A DNA stretch of 64,000 nt from Flavobacterium soyangense (GTDB lineage Bacteria > Bacteroidota > Bacteroidia > Flavobacteriales > Flavobacteriaceae): NCBI RefSeq assembly GCF_015277675.1, contig NZ_JADHEC010000011.1, positions 1-64,000 on the forward strand, written 5' to 3'. Below, piece by piece: positions 1 to 8,081 of the stretch. The notes beneath the pieces are model-generated. The model ran no database searches, was not told the DNA's origin, and saw nothing but the letters and a program-made list of their open reading frames with translations. Numbering within the stretch: the first letter of the stretch is position 1; each line of letters starts with the position of its first letter. Position numbers and translations under genes: made by a program.

Positions 1-156
<156 letters not shown>

Positions 157-161
157 GCAAT

Positions 162-659
162 TTAAATTGCTAAAAAAGGTTTTTTATAATTTCCAGTTTT
201 ACTTACGTCAATAAATATTTGAACATTATATGGCACATCTCGACCTTTATAAACATTTGTATGAACCTTACTGCCTAATGGACCATAAATTGAATAGTCA
301 TCAAATATAGTTAAGAAATCAATTTTTACATTGGAAACAATATATTCAAAATCATCAATCCAGATTTTCCTATCTTTTATAATTGAAATACCAAAATTAC
401 TATCGTAATTTCCAAATGAATTATTGATTTCATAAAAATCACTTGAATCAAATATTACTTTGTCAACATTTACAGATTTGTCAACATCAAAAATTGTAAA
501 TCTGGGATATGTAGAGATTCTTCGATCGTTAATTTTATCAATTTGTTTATGGACTGCTGATATTGTGTAGCCAGACGTTTTGTCTTTAGTTGATCTCAAA
601 AAAAAGGAAGCATCTCTACCTGTGATTTTCCAATATAATTCGCGAATAATCTCTTTCAT
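162..659 (-). CDS. Hypothetical protein, 165 aa
   Basis: An ATG-started reading frame of 165 residues that I do not recognise. It has no signal peptide or membrane segment. The composition is soluble, rich in Asp, Ile, Lys and aromatic residues, with the acidic-aromatic patches DSSDFYEINNSFGNYDSNFG and IDDFEYIVSNVKIDFLTIFDDYSIYG. It lies 41 bp downstream of, and in the same direction as, the HEPN-like gene at 701-1306, so the two may be co-transcribed. Its end abuts the TTA repeat and insertion-sequence remnant. No function is proposed. Confidence 0.6.
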   Translation of the reverse strand: MKEIIRELYWKITGRDASFFLRSTKDKTSGYTISAVHKQIDKINDRRISTYPRFTIFDVDKSVNVDKVIFDSSDFYEINNSFGNYDSNFGISIIKDRKIWIDDFEYIVSNVKIDFLTIFDDYSIYGPLGSKVHTNVYKGRDVPYNVQIFIDVSKTGNYKKPFLAI

Positions 660-700
660 TTGTGAGAATTAGATATTATTACTTTAGTGTTGAAATAATA

Positions 701-1306
701 TTATTTTTTAAGTTCTTGTTTTACTTTTTCTACCGCTTTTGATATAATTTCACTTCTGTTCGATAACTTAAGAACTTCATCATTTAAAGCATTTAGGAAA
801 TCTATTTTTCCAACTTTCTCTCCTTCTTCAAAAGAATGTTTTATCATTTTTGACATAAGCATTGATAAAATATCAAAGGACAAATGAAAAAAGTAGAATT
901 TGTATCTGAATTCCTCACTTTCGGGTTTGAATAATGAAAATTTTGTTAGATAATATTTGTCAAGATTTTTTTTAACAACTTTTCCACTACTACTTAACTC
1001 AAAAAAATCTTGAAATGTTTCTATGGATTTAATATGAGCAAATTTATTACGAATCATCATTAAATCTTCTAATTTATTAGAATCTATTTTATTCAATCCC
1101 TTTAAATCTTGAATTATTTTTACCTTTTGGTTAAAAGATAATGAACCTGAACTGTAACCAAAAGATTTAGACTTTTTCCAATCAATATTTAGAATAGTAC
1201 CTAGAGATTTTGAAACTAGTTCTTCTATTAATAAAGTATGTTCCAAGATATATAATCTTAAATTTTGTGATTTTGAAATTTCATTTATATATGAATATTC
1301 TTCCAT
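701..1306 (-). CDS. Hypothetical protein with HEPN/MltR-like motif, 201 aa
   Basis: A soluble, mostly helical 201-residue protein. Near residue 87 it carries LMMIRNKFAHIKS. RNKFAH matches the R-x(4)-H signature of HEPN RNases and related fold members, and similar I-R-N-x-F-A-H segments occur in MltR-like and DUF4145-like proteins. HEPN proteins often act as RNases in toxin-antitoxin, abortive-infection or CRISPR-linked systems, but many uncharacterised HEPN-like proteins are not toxic. It is the upstream member of a possible two-gene unit with the unknown gene at 162-659, next to an insertion sequence, which suggests accessory DNA. The family call rests on the motif alone. Confidence 0.55.
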   Translation of the reverse strand: MEEYSYINEISKSQNLRLYILEHTLLIEELVSKSLGTILNIDWKKSKSFGYSSGSLSFNQKVKIIQDLKGLNKIDSNKLEDLMMIRNKFAHIKSIETFQDFFELSSSGKVVKKNLDKYYLTKFSLFKPESEEFRYKFYFFHLSFDILSMLMSKMIKHSFEEGEKVGKIDFLNALNDEVLKLSNRSEIISKAVEKVKQELKK

Positions 1307-1387
1307 TATTTTTAAGAGTTTATATTACTTAAAATAGTTTATAACTTTTTATTCCTCCCAAATATACCAAAATAAACAAAACAAAAC

Positions 1388-1591
1388 TTACAATTCCTTC
1401 TCAAAGCACACACTATTTTCCACGCCTTCATACTTGCCAAAATTTGGAATAATGTTGTAATGATTCTTTTTATAAAGGGCGATGGCTTCGGGTTGGTTTT
1501 TGCCTGTTTCTAAAACGCATTTTTTGATGTCCAGTTCTTTGCACCAAGTTTCTAATGCTTTCAAGATTGTGTAGGCAATTCGAAAACGCAT
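1388..1591 (-). pseudogene. GNAT acetyltransferase, 5'-truncated fragment (67 aa)
   Basis: The 67 residues resemble the C-terminal half of a GNAT N-acetyltransferase: RIAYTILKALETWCKELDIK, then the helix-strand ETGKNQPEAIALYKKNHYNIIPNFGKY typical of motif B. GNAT proteins need about 140-170 residues and the acetyl-CoA loop (R/Q-x-x-G-x-G/A), which should lie just upstream. Here the frame upstream of the ATG continues open to about 1694 but encodes sequence unlike a GNAT domain, and it has no other ATG. The gene has therefore lost its N-terminal half. A short functional remnant is unlikely. Confidence 0.65.
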
Positions 1592-1829
1592 ACTAGCGAG
1601 GAAGAGGTATAAATGTTGGGATTGTGTTAGAAAAATGCCAAGAATTTCATCGGCTTTTCGCTGTTTACTGTAATTTATTTGTTTTGATTTCTATGTCAAA
1701 TTCAAAAAAAATAGAATTTAAAAATTTTAATGCATTTGACCTGATATAAATCATTTTTAAGCACTTTATTTTTTATTACTTTTACTGTCGCATTAGCGTT
1801 AAACATTAAAATTAATTTAAAAACATATA

Positions 1830-2927
1830 ATGAAAAGAGTATTAGTTGCCACAGGAGGCGGAGATTGCCCTGGGTTAAATGCCGTTATTAGAGCAATAGT
1901 AAAAAGAGCATCACAAGAAAAAGATTGGGAAGTCATAGGAAGCATTCAGTCATTTGATGGCATACTGCGTGAACCAACAGAGATAATGATATTGGACGAA
2001 AAAACAGTTGCTGGTATTCACGTTGACGGTGGAACCATAATTGGAACAACCAACAAAGGCGGTCCATTTGCCTGGCCAATAAAGAACCATGACGGAACCT
2101 GGGGTGCTGTGGATCGATCTGATGAAATGATTCGTAAATTACAGTATCTGGGAGTTGATGCCGTTATTAGTATTGGAGGAGATGGTTCTCAAAGAATTTC
2201 CCAACAACTTTTCGAAAAAGGATTGAATATTATTGGAGTTCCAAAAACCATTGACAATGATCTATCTGCTACCGATTTTACTTTCGGATTTCAAACGGCG
2301 GTTCAAACTGCCACTGAAGCAGTAGATAAATTAGTTACAACAGCTGCCAGTCACAATCGTGTTTTAGTTCTTGAAGTAATGGGAAGAAATGCCGGTTGGA
2401 TTGCTTTAAATGCAGCAATTGCTGGAGGGGCTGAAGTATGTTTGATTCCTGAAATTCCTTATGATATTGAGGTTGTTGCCAAAAAATTACAAAGTAGGTA
2501 CAACAGTAAAGGGAAAGGGAATGCTATCGTTGTAATCGCGGAAGGTGCAATGCCTAAAGGAGGAACTTTATTGTCTGAAAAAAGCGATGAAATTGGTTAT
2601 GAAAATCTGCGTTTAGGTGGTGTAGCCCATAAATTAGTAAATGATTTAAAAGCTATGGGTTTTGAGCCTGATATGCGTGAAACAGTGCTAGGACATTTAC
2701 AGAGAGGTGGTAGTCCAATTGCTTATGATAGAATTTTGGCTACGCAATTTGGAGTGAAAGCTTTCGAAATGGTGTTGGAGGGCAAATTTGGTCAAATGGC
2801 GGCGTATCGTCATCCGGATATTATTTCTGTTCCTTTCAAAGACGCCATCGATAATCCAAAATTAGTGGATCCAACTTGTGATTTAGTAAAAACCGCAAAA
2901 GGTGTTGGAATAGGTTTTGGAGACTAA
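1830..2927 (+). CDS. pfkA: 6-phosphofructokinase
   Basis: Catalyses phosphorylation of fructose 6-phosphate in glycolysis (cytoplasm). The 365-residue protein has the N-terminal nucleotide/phosphate loop GGGDCPGLNA (residues 9-18), GGDGS (116-120), the catalytic loop PKTIDND (138-144), MGRNAGW (184-190) and a C-terminal HLQRGGSP sugar-phosphate loop. The glycine in GGDGS is typical of ATP users. The lysine in PKTIDND is typical of PPi-dependent or mixed-substrate (group III) enzymes, where E. coli PfkA has Gly. It is longer than E. coli PfkA (320 aa). It is monocistronic and followed by a hairpin terminator. Phosphoryl donor is most likely ATP but cannot be settled by eye. Confidence 0.93.
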   Translation: MKRVLVATGGGDCPGLNAVIRAIVKRASQEKDWEVIGSIQSFDGILREPTEIMILDEKTVAGIHVDGGTIIGTTNKGGPFAWPIKNHDGTWGAVDRSDEMIRKLQYLGVDAVISIGGDGSQRISQQLFEKGLNIIGVPKTIDNDLSATDFTFGFQTAVQTATEAVDKLVTTAASHNRVLVLEVMGRNAGWIALNAAIAGGAEVCLIPEIPYDIEVVAKKLQSRYNSKGKGNAIVVIAEGAMPKGGTLLSEKSDEIGYENLRLGGVAHKLVNDLKAMGFEPDMRETVLGHLQRGGSPIAYDRILATQFGVKAFEMVLEGKFGQMAAYRHPDIISVPFKDAIDNPKLVDPTCDLVKTAKGVGIGFGD

Positions 2928-2977
2928 TTTTTATAAGTTCTAAAAGAGATTATGACTTTAATTAGTCTAAAAATAAG

Positions 2978-3027
2978 ACCGCAAATTTAAAAATTTATAA
3001 TCTTTGATTAATTTGCGAATTTGCGGT
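2978..3027 (+). terminator. Hairpin terminator after pfkA
   Basis: ACCGCAAATT (2978-2987) pairs perfectly with AATTTGCGGT (3018-3027) across an AT-rich 30-nt loop that contains further self-complementary AAATTT segments. T-rich sequence follows. The position 50 bp after the pfkA stop fits an intrinsic terminator. Confidence 0.5.
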
Positions 3028-3060
3028 TTATTCTTTTAAATTTTTATAATCTAACTCAGA

Positions 3061-4011
3061 TTATTTGGCACGATAATGTGAACTCTGCACAATTTCACTG
3101 CGTTCAATTTCTTTCTCCATATAGGTTTTGAATATTTGATTTATTCAAGCCCCAATTGGGCGCAATAAGTAAATCCCAATCTGATATTCCAAACAAGCGT
3201 TGGATGACGATATCAGGTCGCAATAGCGGAAGTATTTCACAAAGCAAATCAGTATATTCTTCCAAAGTGAAGAGTTTAAAAGTGTTTTTCTTGTATTTAA
3301 CTCCCATAATTGAGCCTTCAACAATATGCAAATGATGGAATTTTACGAATTTAATTTGCGGAAAACGGTTGATTTCGTGTATATAACCTAGCGTCATTTC
3401 CCGGGTTTCCCATGGGAGTCCAAAAATCGTATGCACACACAAATCGAGTTAGCTGTCTTTTAACAATTCCACTGCGGTAACAAATTCGGCGTGGCTGCAA
3501 CCACGGTTGATTTGATCTAAAGTTTCATCATAAATCGATTCCATTCCCATTTCTAAATCCACATCAAATCGATCGCAATAGCTTTCTAACAATGCGACTT
3601 TTTCGGCATCAATACAATCTGGTCGTGTGCAACAGAAAATCCTACAACAACTTCGGTGTTAATGGACAAAGCTTCGTCGTACATTGTTTTTAATAAATGT
3701 ACTGGCGCATGCCTATTGGTATTTGGCTGAAATTAAACAATATATTTATCGGCTTTGTAGAAGTTTTTGGCACGCACCATTCCGTCCTTTAACTGTGTTT
3801 GAATTGTAGCTGAATTTCTGGAAATTTCAGGAGTGTTTGAATCGACATTGCAATAGGTACAACCACCGAAGCCTTTACTTCCATCCCTGTTTGGACAAGA
3901 AAAGCCACCATCAACAATTACTTTATAGACACGCAGTCCGTTGTGTTTTTTGGGCAAGTGCGCTCTGTAATTGTTGTATCCTTTGGCTTCTAAATCGGGT
4001 GTCGTGATCAT
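3061..4011 (-). pseudogene. Radical-SAM protein of the YhcC/TIGR01212 family, disrupted
   Basis: The minus strand retains recognisable pieces of an about 310-residue radical-SAM protein. The N-terminus (from ATG at 4011) contains VDGGFSCPNRDGSKGFGGC and TYCN, the Fe-S cysteine cluster. It is stopped by TAA at 3733-3735 where KYIV-stop-FQPNT replaces a tyrosine codon. A one-base deletion near 3635-3642 shifts the frame in VATRPDCIDAEKV. A second TAA interrupts the frame near 3448. Another frameshift near 3130-3145 separates the last segment (MEKEIERSEIVQSSHYRAK, ending at 3061). With four or more lesions the gene is dead. YhcC-type enzymes have no firmly established substrate. Confidence 0.85.
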
Positions 4012-4052
4012 ACTTCAAAAAGACGAATTTAGATTCACTGGTTGCAATTTGC

Positions 4053-4577
4053 TTAATTGTTTATTTCGAGTTTCATCAACAAGTCAGTTTGTCGTTCGTC
4101 GCCCAAGATAAAAGTATGTTTGTCAAATTCGACAAAACCATTTTTGTTGTAAAATTGCAAAGCTCTATAATTTTCTTCCCAAACACCTAACCAGAGGTAA
4201 TCTACTCCACTTTGGTGTCCGATTTTTATTGCTTCGCCAAGCAATAACTTTCCTATCTTTTTTCCAAGAAATGCTTTCAAAATATATATCCGTTGGATTT
4301 CTATTGCTTGTTGACTATTGATTTCAGTTTGTGCATTGCCAAAATTTATTTTTAAGTATCCAATGGTTTCGCTGTCCAAAGTGGCAAGATAAAATGCCGA
4401 TTCCTGATTGTTAATTTCTGAAGCCACTTGTGTTGAATTGAAATTTTTCCGGACATAATTTCCCATATTTTCGGGTGTGTTTACATCTGCAAAAGTTTCG
4501 ACGAAAGTTTTCTTGCTGATTTCTTGGATGATTCCAAGATCGGAAATTGTTGCTTTTCTAATTATAATTGGATTCAT
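4053..4577 (-). CDS. GNAT family N-acetyltransferase (PaiA-like)
   Basis: A complete 174-residue GNAT protein. The N-terminal strand IIIRKATISDLGIIQEIS and the segment KTFVETFADVNTPENMGNYV resemble Bacillus PaiA-type polyamine acetyltransferases. The acetyl-CoA binding region reads IQRIYILKAFLGKKIGKLLL, and the C-terminal motif is LGVWEENYRALQFYNKNGFV. It transfers acetyl from acetyl-CoA to an amine; the polyamine substrate is only a family-level guess. A PaiB-like gene lies far away at 17877-18491, so the two are not an operon here. Start is the ATG at 4577. Confidence 0.85.
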   Translation of the reverse strand: MNPIIIRKATISDLGIIQEISKKTFVETFADVNTPENMGNYVRKNFNSTQVASEINNQESAFYLATLDSETIGYLKINFGNAQTEINSQQAIEIQRIYILKAFLGKKIGKLLLGEAIKIGHQSGVDYLWLGVWEENYRALQFYNKNGFVEFDKHTFILGDERQTDLLMKLEINN

Positions 4578-4663
4578 AAAAATATTGGAAGTTCTATTTG
4601 TATTTCATTCAAAAATACATAAATAAAAGGAGAGACAATTTTCATTTTCGGTTTTTCAATTTG

Positions 4664-4671
4664 TACTTTTG
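4664..4671 (+). promoter_or_regulatory. Bacteroidota -7 box for yaaA
   Basis: TACTTTTG matches the TAnnTTTG consensus and lies 28 bp before the yaaA ATG. No clear -33 TTG is seen at the expected spacing. Confidence 0.45.
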
Positions 4672-4699
4672 AAACTTTCAATAAAGAGAACTTATAACT

Positions 4700-5458
4700 A
4701 TGAAAATTGTCATATCACCAGCCAAATCGTTGAATTTTGAAAAAATATTGCCAACCACAAAACATTCTGAAGGATTATTTCTAAAAGAAGCACGTCAGGT
4801 TCACAAAGTTTTGAAGCAAAAATCACCCGCAGCACTTTCGGAATTAATGGATATTTCGGATAAACTGGCCGATTTGAATTGGCAACGAAACCAAGATTGG
4901 AAAACACCTTTCACTAATAAAAATGCACGTCCGGCAATTTTTGCTTTCGATGGAGATGTTTATACTGGATTGGATGCTTATTCGATTCCAACAGAAAAAC
5001 TAGACAATTTACAGAACAGTTTGCGGATTTTATCGGGTTTGTATGGACTCTTGAAACCATTGGATTTAATGCAGGCGTATCGCTTAGAAATGGGAACAAA
5101 ACTGCCTATTGGCGAAAGCAAAAATCTTTACGAATTTTGGAAACCAATAGTTACAAAAGCTTTAAACAAAGAACTTCATGAGGAAGAACTTTTTATCAAT
5201 TTGGCGAGTAATGAATATTTTTCGGCTATTGATGTGAAGCAATTGAAAGTTCCTGTAATTACACCAGAATTCAAGGATTACAAAAACGGAAAACTTAAAA
5301 TAATTAGTTTTTTTGCCAAGAAAGCCAGAGGGTTGATGGTGCGTTACATCATTGATACAAATGCTAAAACTGTCGAAGATTTGAAAGGTTTCAACTATGA
5401 AGGCTATCAGTTTGACGCCAATTTATCAAAAGGAAACCATCTGGTTTTTACACGATAA
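4700..5458 (+). CDS. yaaA: Peroxide stress protein YaaA (DUF328/UPF0246)
   Basis: A 252-residue cytoplasmic protein with the family hallmarks: N-terminal MKIVISPAKSLNF, the central FDGDVYTGLDA and LSGLYGLLKPLDLMQAYRLEMG, NLASNEYFSAID, and C-terminal FFAKKARGLMVRYI. In E. coli YaaA is induced by OxyR, lowers free iron during peroxide stress and binds DNA. It is usually about 250-260 aa, so this one is full length. It sits alone between two unrelated genes with its own promoter. The family assignment is secure; the physiological role is transferred from E. coli. Confidence 0.93.
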   Translation: MKIVISPAKSLNFEKILPTTKHSEGLFLKEARQVHKVLKQKSPAALSELMDISDKLADLNWQRNQDWKTPFTNKNARPAIFAFDGDVYTGLDAYSIPTEKLDNLQNSLRILSGLYGLLKPLDLMQAYRLEMGTKLPIGESKNLYEFWKPIVTKALNKELHEEELFINLASNEYFSAIDVKQLKVPVITPEFKDYKNGKLKIISFFAKKARGLMVRYIIDTNAKTVEDLKGFNYEGYQFDANLSKGNHLVFTR

Positions 5459-5485
5459 TGTTTTTCTACAAATCGAAACTTATAT

Positions 5486-5493
5486 TATATTTG
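5486..5493 (+). promoter_or_regulatory. Bacteroidota -7 box for the M48 protease gene
   Basis: TATATTTG, an exact TAnnTTTG match, 27 bp upstream of the ATG at 5521. Confidence 0.5.
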
Positions 5494-5520
5494 CCATTCA
5501 TAAATCAATAATTTAAAAAT

Positions 5521-6384
5521 ATGAAAAGAAAATCGATACTTTTAGTTGTGTTAATTGTCTTTTTTGGTTTTTCAAAAACCAATGCACAAATTAAATTTGA
5601 CGACAAAATGATAGGAGCAGTCCAAAAAGGGCTGGCAGGATTTACTTTTACTGATGCTGATGCCGCAAAACTTTCAAAAGTGTCAGTCGATAAAATAGAC
5701 TCAGAACACATAATTGCGGGGGCTACAGATCCATATATGATTCGGCTAAATAAAATTTTTGGAAAATATACCACCGGTTACGGTTACACTTTCAACTATA
5801 AAGTTTATATCATAAAAGATGTAAATGCGTTTGCAACCGCTGACGGAAGTGTTCGTGTTTTTTCCGGATTAATGGATATCATGGATGATAATGAATTGCT
5901 GGTAGTAATTGGGCACGAAATGGGACACGTTGTCAATCACGATTCAAGAGATGCCATAAAGGCGGCTTATCAAAAAGAAGCTATGATTGAAGGAGTGGCT
6001 TCACAATCAAAAACTGTGGCGACTCTTACTGGTAGTGAGTTGGGGAAAATAGGTAGCGCAATGATTGATAGTAAACACAGTAGAAGGCAGGAATCAGAAG
6101 CTGATTTGTTTGCCTATAATTTTATGAAAAAAAATGGTTACGATGTTAATGCAGCAGAATCTGCTTTTTCAATTTTGGCAAAAATGAGCGAAGGAACTCA
6201 GTCTGATTTTATAACACGAATGATGAGTTCACATCCGGATTCAAAAGAAAGAGCTGAAACCGCAATGAAAAGAGCACAAATGGATGGATTGTACAAGCCA
6301 TATGTGCATCAGGCAGCAGTTGTAACTCCAGTAAAAACTTCGGTAAAAACCACAACAAAAAAAACTACAACTAAAAAGAAATAA
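5521..6384 (+). CDS. M48-family metalloprotease, exported
   Basis: The 287-residue protein begins with a signal peptide (about residues 1-22, MKRKSILLVVLIVFFGFSKT then NA-Q), so it acts in the periplasm. The zinc motif HEMGH is at residues 132-136. The downstream glutamate ligand is in RRQESEADLFAYNFM, the usual E-x-x-A-D motif of M48 enzymes. A conserved SSHPDSKERAE segment follows. The C-terminus is an unusual Lys/Thr tail (TTTKKTTTKKK), likely disordered. Relatives such as BepA and LoiP act in outer-membrane protein quality control; substrate here is unknown. It is a single gene with its own promoter and terminator. Confidence 0.9.
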   Translation: MKRKSILLVVLIVFFGFSKTNAQIKFDDKMIGAVQKGLAGFTFTDADAAKLSKVSVDKIDSEHIIAGATDPYMIRLNKIFGKYTTGYGYTFNYKVYIIKDVNAFATADGSVRVFSGLMDIMDDNELLVVIGHEMGHVVNHDSRDAIKAAYQKEAMIEGVASQSKTVATLTGSELGKIGSAMIDSKHSRRQESEADLFAYNFMKKNGYDVNAAESAFSILAKMSEGTQSDFITRMMSSHPDSKERAETAMKRAQMDGLYKPYVHQAAVVTPVKTSVKTTTKKTTTKKK

Positions 6385-6408
6385 TGTTTCTGTTTCAATA
6401 CGGTTATA

Positions 6409-6444
6409 AAAAAAGCATCCCGAAATTTTCGGGATACTTTTTTT
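6409..6444. terminator. Bidirectional hairpin terminator
   Basis: AAAAAAAGC-ATCCCGAAA pairs with TTTCGGGAT-ACTTTTTTT around a tight loop, with A-runs on one side and T-runs on the other. It lies between two convergent genes (protease and efflux pump) and can end both transcripts. Confidence 0.85.
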
Positions 6445-6456
6445 ATGATTTTTTTT

Positions 6457-8028
6457 CTAATGCATTGCATCAGCTGGGTTAATTTTATTTTTTCCTTTTT
6501 TGATCATCAGAATAAAAGGAATACAAAGTAAAAATAGGATTCCTAAATACATAAAAATATCCATATACGTCAATACGGAACTTTGAATCATAACTTTGAA
6601 CTCAATGGCTTTATAGGCTTTCGATAAAGCTTCATTGAAAGTAAATCCTTTTGCAATAAATCCTTGTTGCAACCTCTGCACAGTTTGTTGCACTTGGAAA
6701 GAGGTTTGGTCAAGGTGTGAAATCAAATTTACCCTATGTTGCTGATTGAATATTGCAATGAAAGTTGTGATAATGGCAATTCCAAATGAACCTCCCAATT
6801 GTCTCATCATTCCAGTAAAAGCAGCACCTTCGCCAATATTTTTTCCTTTGAGTGTAGATAATGAAAGTGTCGTAATGGGTACAAACAATAATCCTAATCC
6901 AACACCTCTTAATATTAATGGCCAAAACATTTCTCCGGCACTGGTATCAGGGGTAATGACATTGTGCATCCAAAACGTAAAAAAGAAAAACACCATAAAT
7001 CCTACGGCTACCATATAAGCCTGAGGTACTCCACGTTGAATCATTTTGCCAATAAAAGGCATCATAATTCCAGTAGTGATAGAACTCGGAATCAATAATA
7101 AACCTGCATCAGTCGCACTCCATCCTAAAACCGATTGCGTATAAATGGGTACAATAAAAGTTGAACCATATAATCCAAATCCCATAATAAAACTCATAAT
7201 AGTTCCAACCCTTAAATTTGTATTTTTTAACACTTTTAAGTTAACAATAGGGTGTTTATAGGTAAGTTCTCTTTTTATAAAGAGGATTAATCCAAATAGT
7301 GAAACAACACTTAAGCTAAGAATCAAGTTGTCATTAAACCAATCGTCTTGTTGGCCGTGTTCCAACACAAATTGCAAGGAACCGATAAAAGACGCCAGAT
7401 AAAATATTCCCCACCAATCGACTTGGTTGGCTTTGAGTTTGTCGCCATATTTTGGACTTTTAACAAACATTAGCGTAAGTATTGTGGCAATAATCCCAAT
7501 TGGAATGTTGATATAAAAAATATAAGGCCAAGAAAAATGGTCTACAATATAACCTCCCAAAGGCGGGCCCAATGTAGGTCCCACAATTACGCCCATACCA
7601 TAAATGGCTTGTGCCATTCCTCTTTTGGCAACTGGATAACTTTCGGTAATAATGGTTTGCGCTGTTACTAGCAAAGCTCCACCGCCAAGCCCCTGTATAA
7701 ATCGAAAGGCGACGAGTTCCCAAATATTGTCGGCATTTCCACATAAAAAAGAAGCTACCGTAAAAATAATGATGGAGGCAGCAAAATAATTACGTCTTCC
7801 AAATTGCTGTGAAAGCCAACTCGTCATTGGAATCACGATTACGTTTGCAATGGCATAAGCAGTAATTACCCAAGCAATATCCGTTAGTGTGGCGCCAAGG
7901 CTACCTCGCATATTGTTCAAAGCCACGTTTACAATAGTGGTATCCACGATTTCAAGCAAGGCACATAGAACGGCAGTTATCGTAATAATTATCCTCCTGA
8001 AACCATATTCTACTAATTCGTCTTCCAC
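6457..8028 (-). CDS. emrB: DHA2-family multidrug MFS transporter (EmrB/QacA type)
   Basis: A 523-residue inner-membrane proton antiporter with about 14 hydrophobic segments. Family motifs are visible: EIVDTTIVNVAL in TM1 (motif D1), LSQQFGRRNYF in the first cytoplasmic loop (motif A), RFIQGLGGGALL and GPTLGPPLGGYIVDHFSW (motif C). It should export drugs or toxic amphiphiles through the EmrA-like adaptor and TolC-like channel encoded immediately upstream. The start is GTG at 8028; there is no in-frame ATG upstream, and this start keeps the usual N-terminus EYGFRRIIITITAVLCALLE. Substrate is unknown. Confidence 0.9.
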   Translation of the reverse strand: MEDELVEYGFRRIIITITAVLCALLEIVDTTIVNVALNNMRGSLGATLTDIAWVITAYAIANVIVIPMTSWLSQQFGRRNYFAASIIIFTVASFLCGNADNIWELVAFRFIQGLGGGALLVTAQTIITESYPVAKRGMAQAIYGMGVIVGPTLGPPLGGYIVDHFSWPYIFYINIPIGIIATILTLMFVKSPKYGDKLKANQVDWWGIFYLASFIGSLQFVLEHGQQDDWFNDNLILSLSVVSLFGLILFIKRELTYKHPIVNLKVLKNTNLRVGTIMSFIMGFGLYGSTFIVPIYTQSVLGWSATDAGLLLIPSSITTGIMMPFIGKMIQRGVPQAYMVAVGFMVFFFFTFWMHNVITPDTSAGEMFWPLILRGVGLGLLFVPITTLSLSTLKGKNIGEGAAFTGMMRQLGGSFGIAIITTFIAIFNQQHRVNLISHLDQTSFQVQQTVQRLQQGFIAKGFTFNEALSKAYKAIEFKVMIQSSVLTYMDIFMYLGILFLLCIPFILMIKKGKNKINPADAMH

Positions 8029-8081
8029 CGTTTTTTGCTGTTTTAAATTAATTATTTTGTCTCTTTCTACAAATGGGAGTA

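Noticed and set aside
4710..5099. Minus-strand frames inside yaaA
   Set aside because: Antisense shadows of a well-supported gene, without family features.
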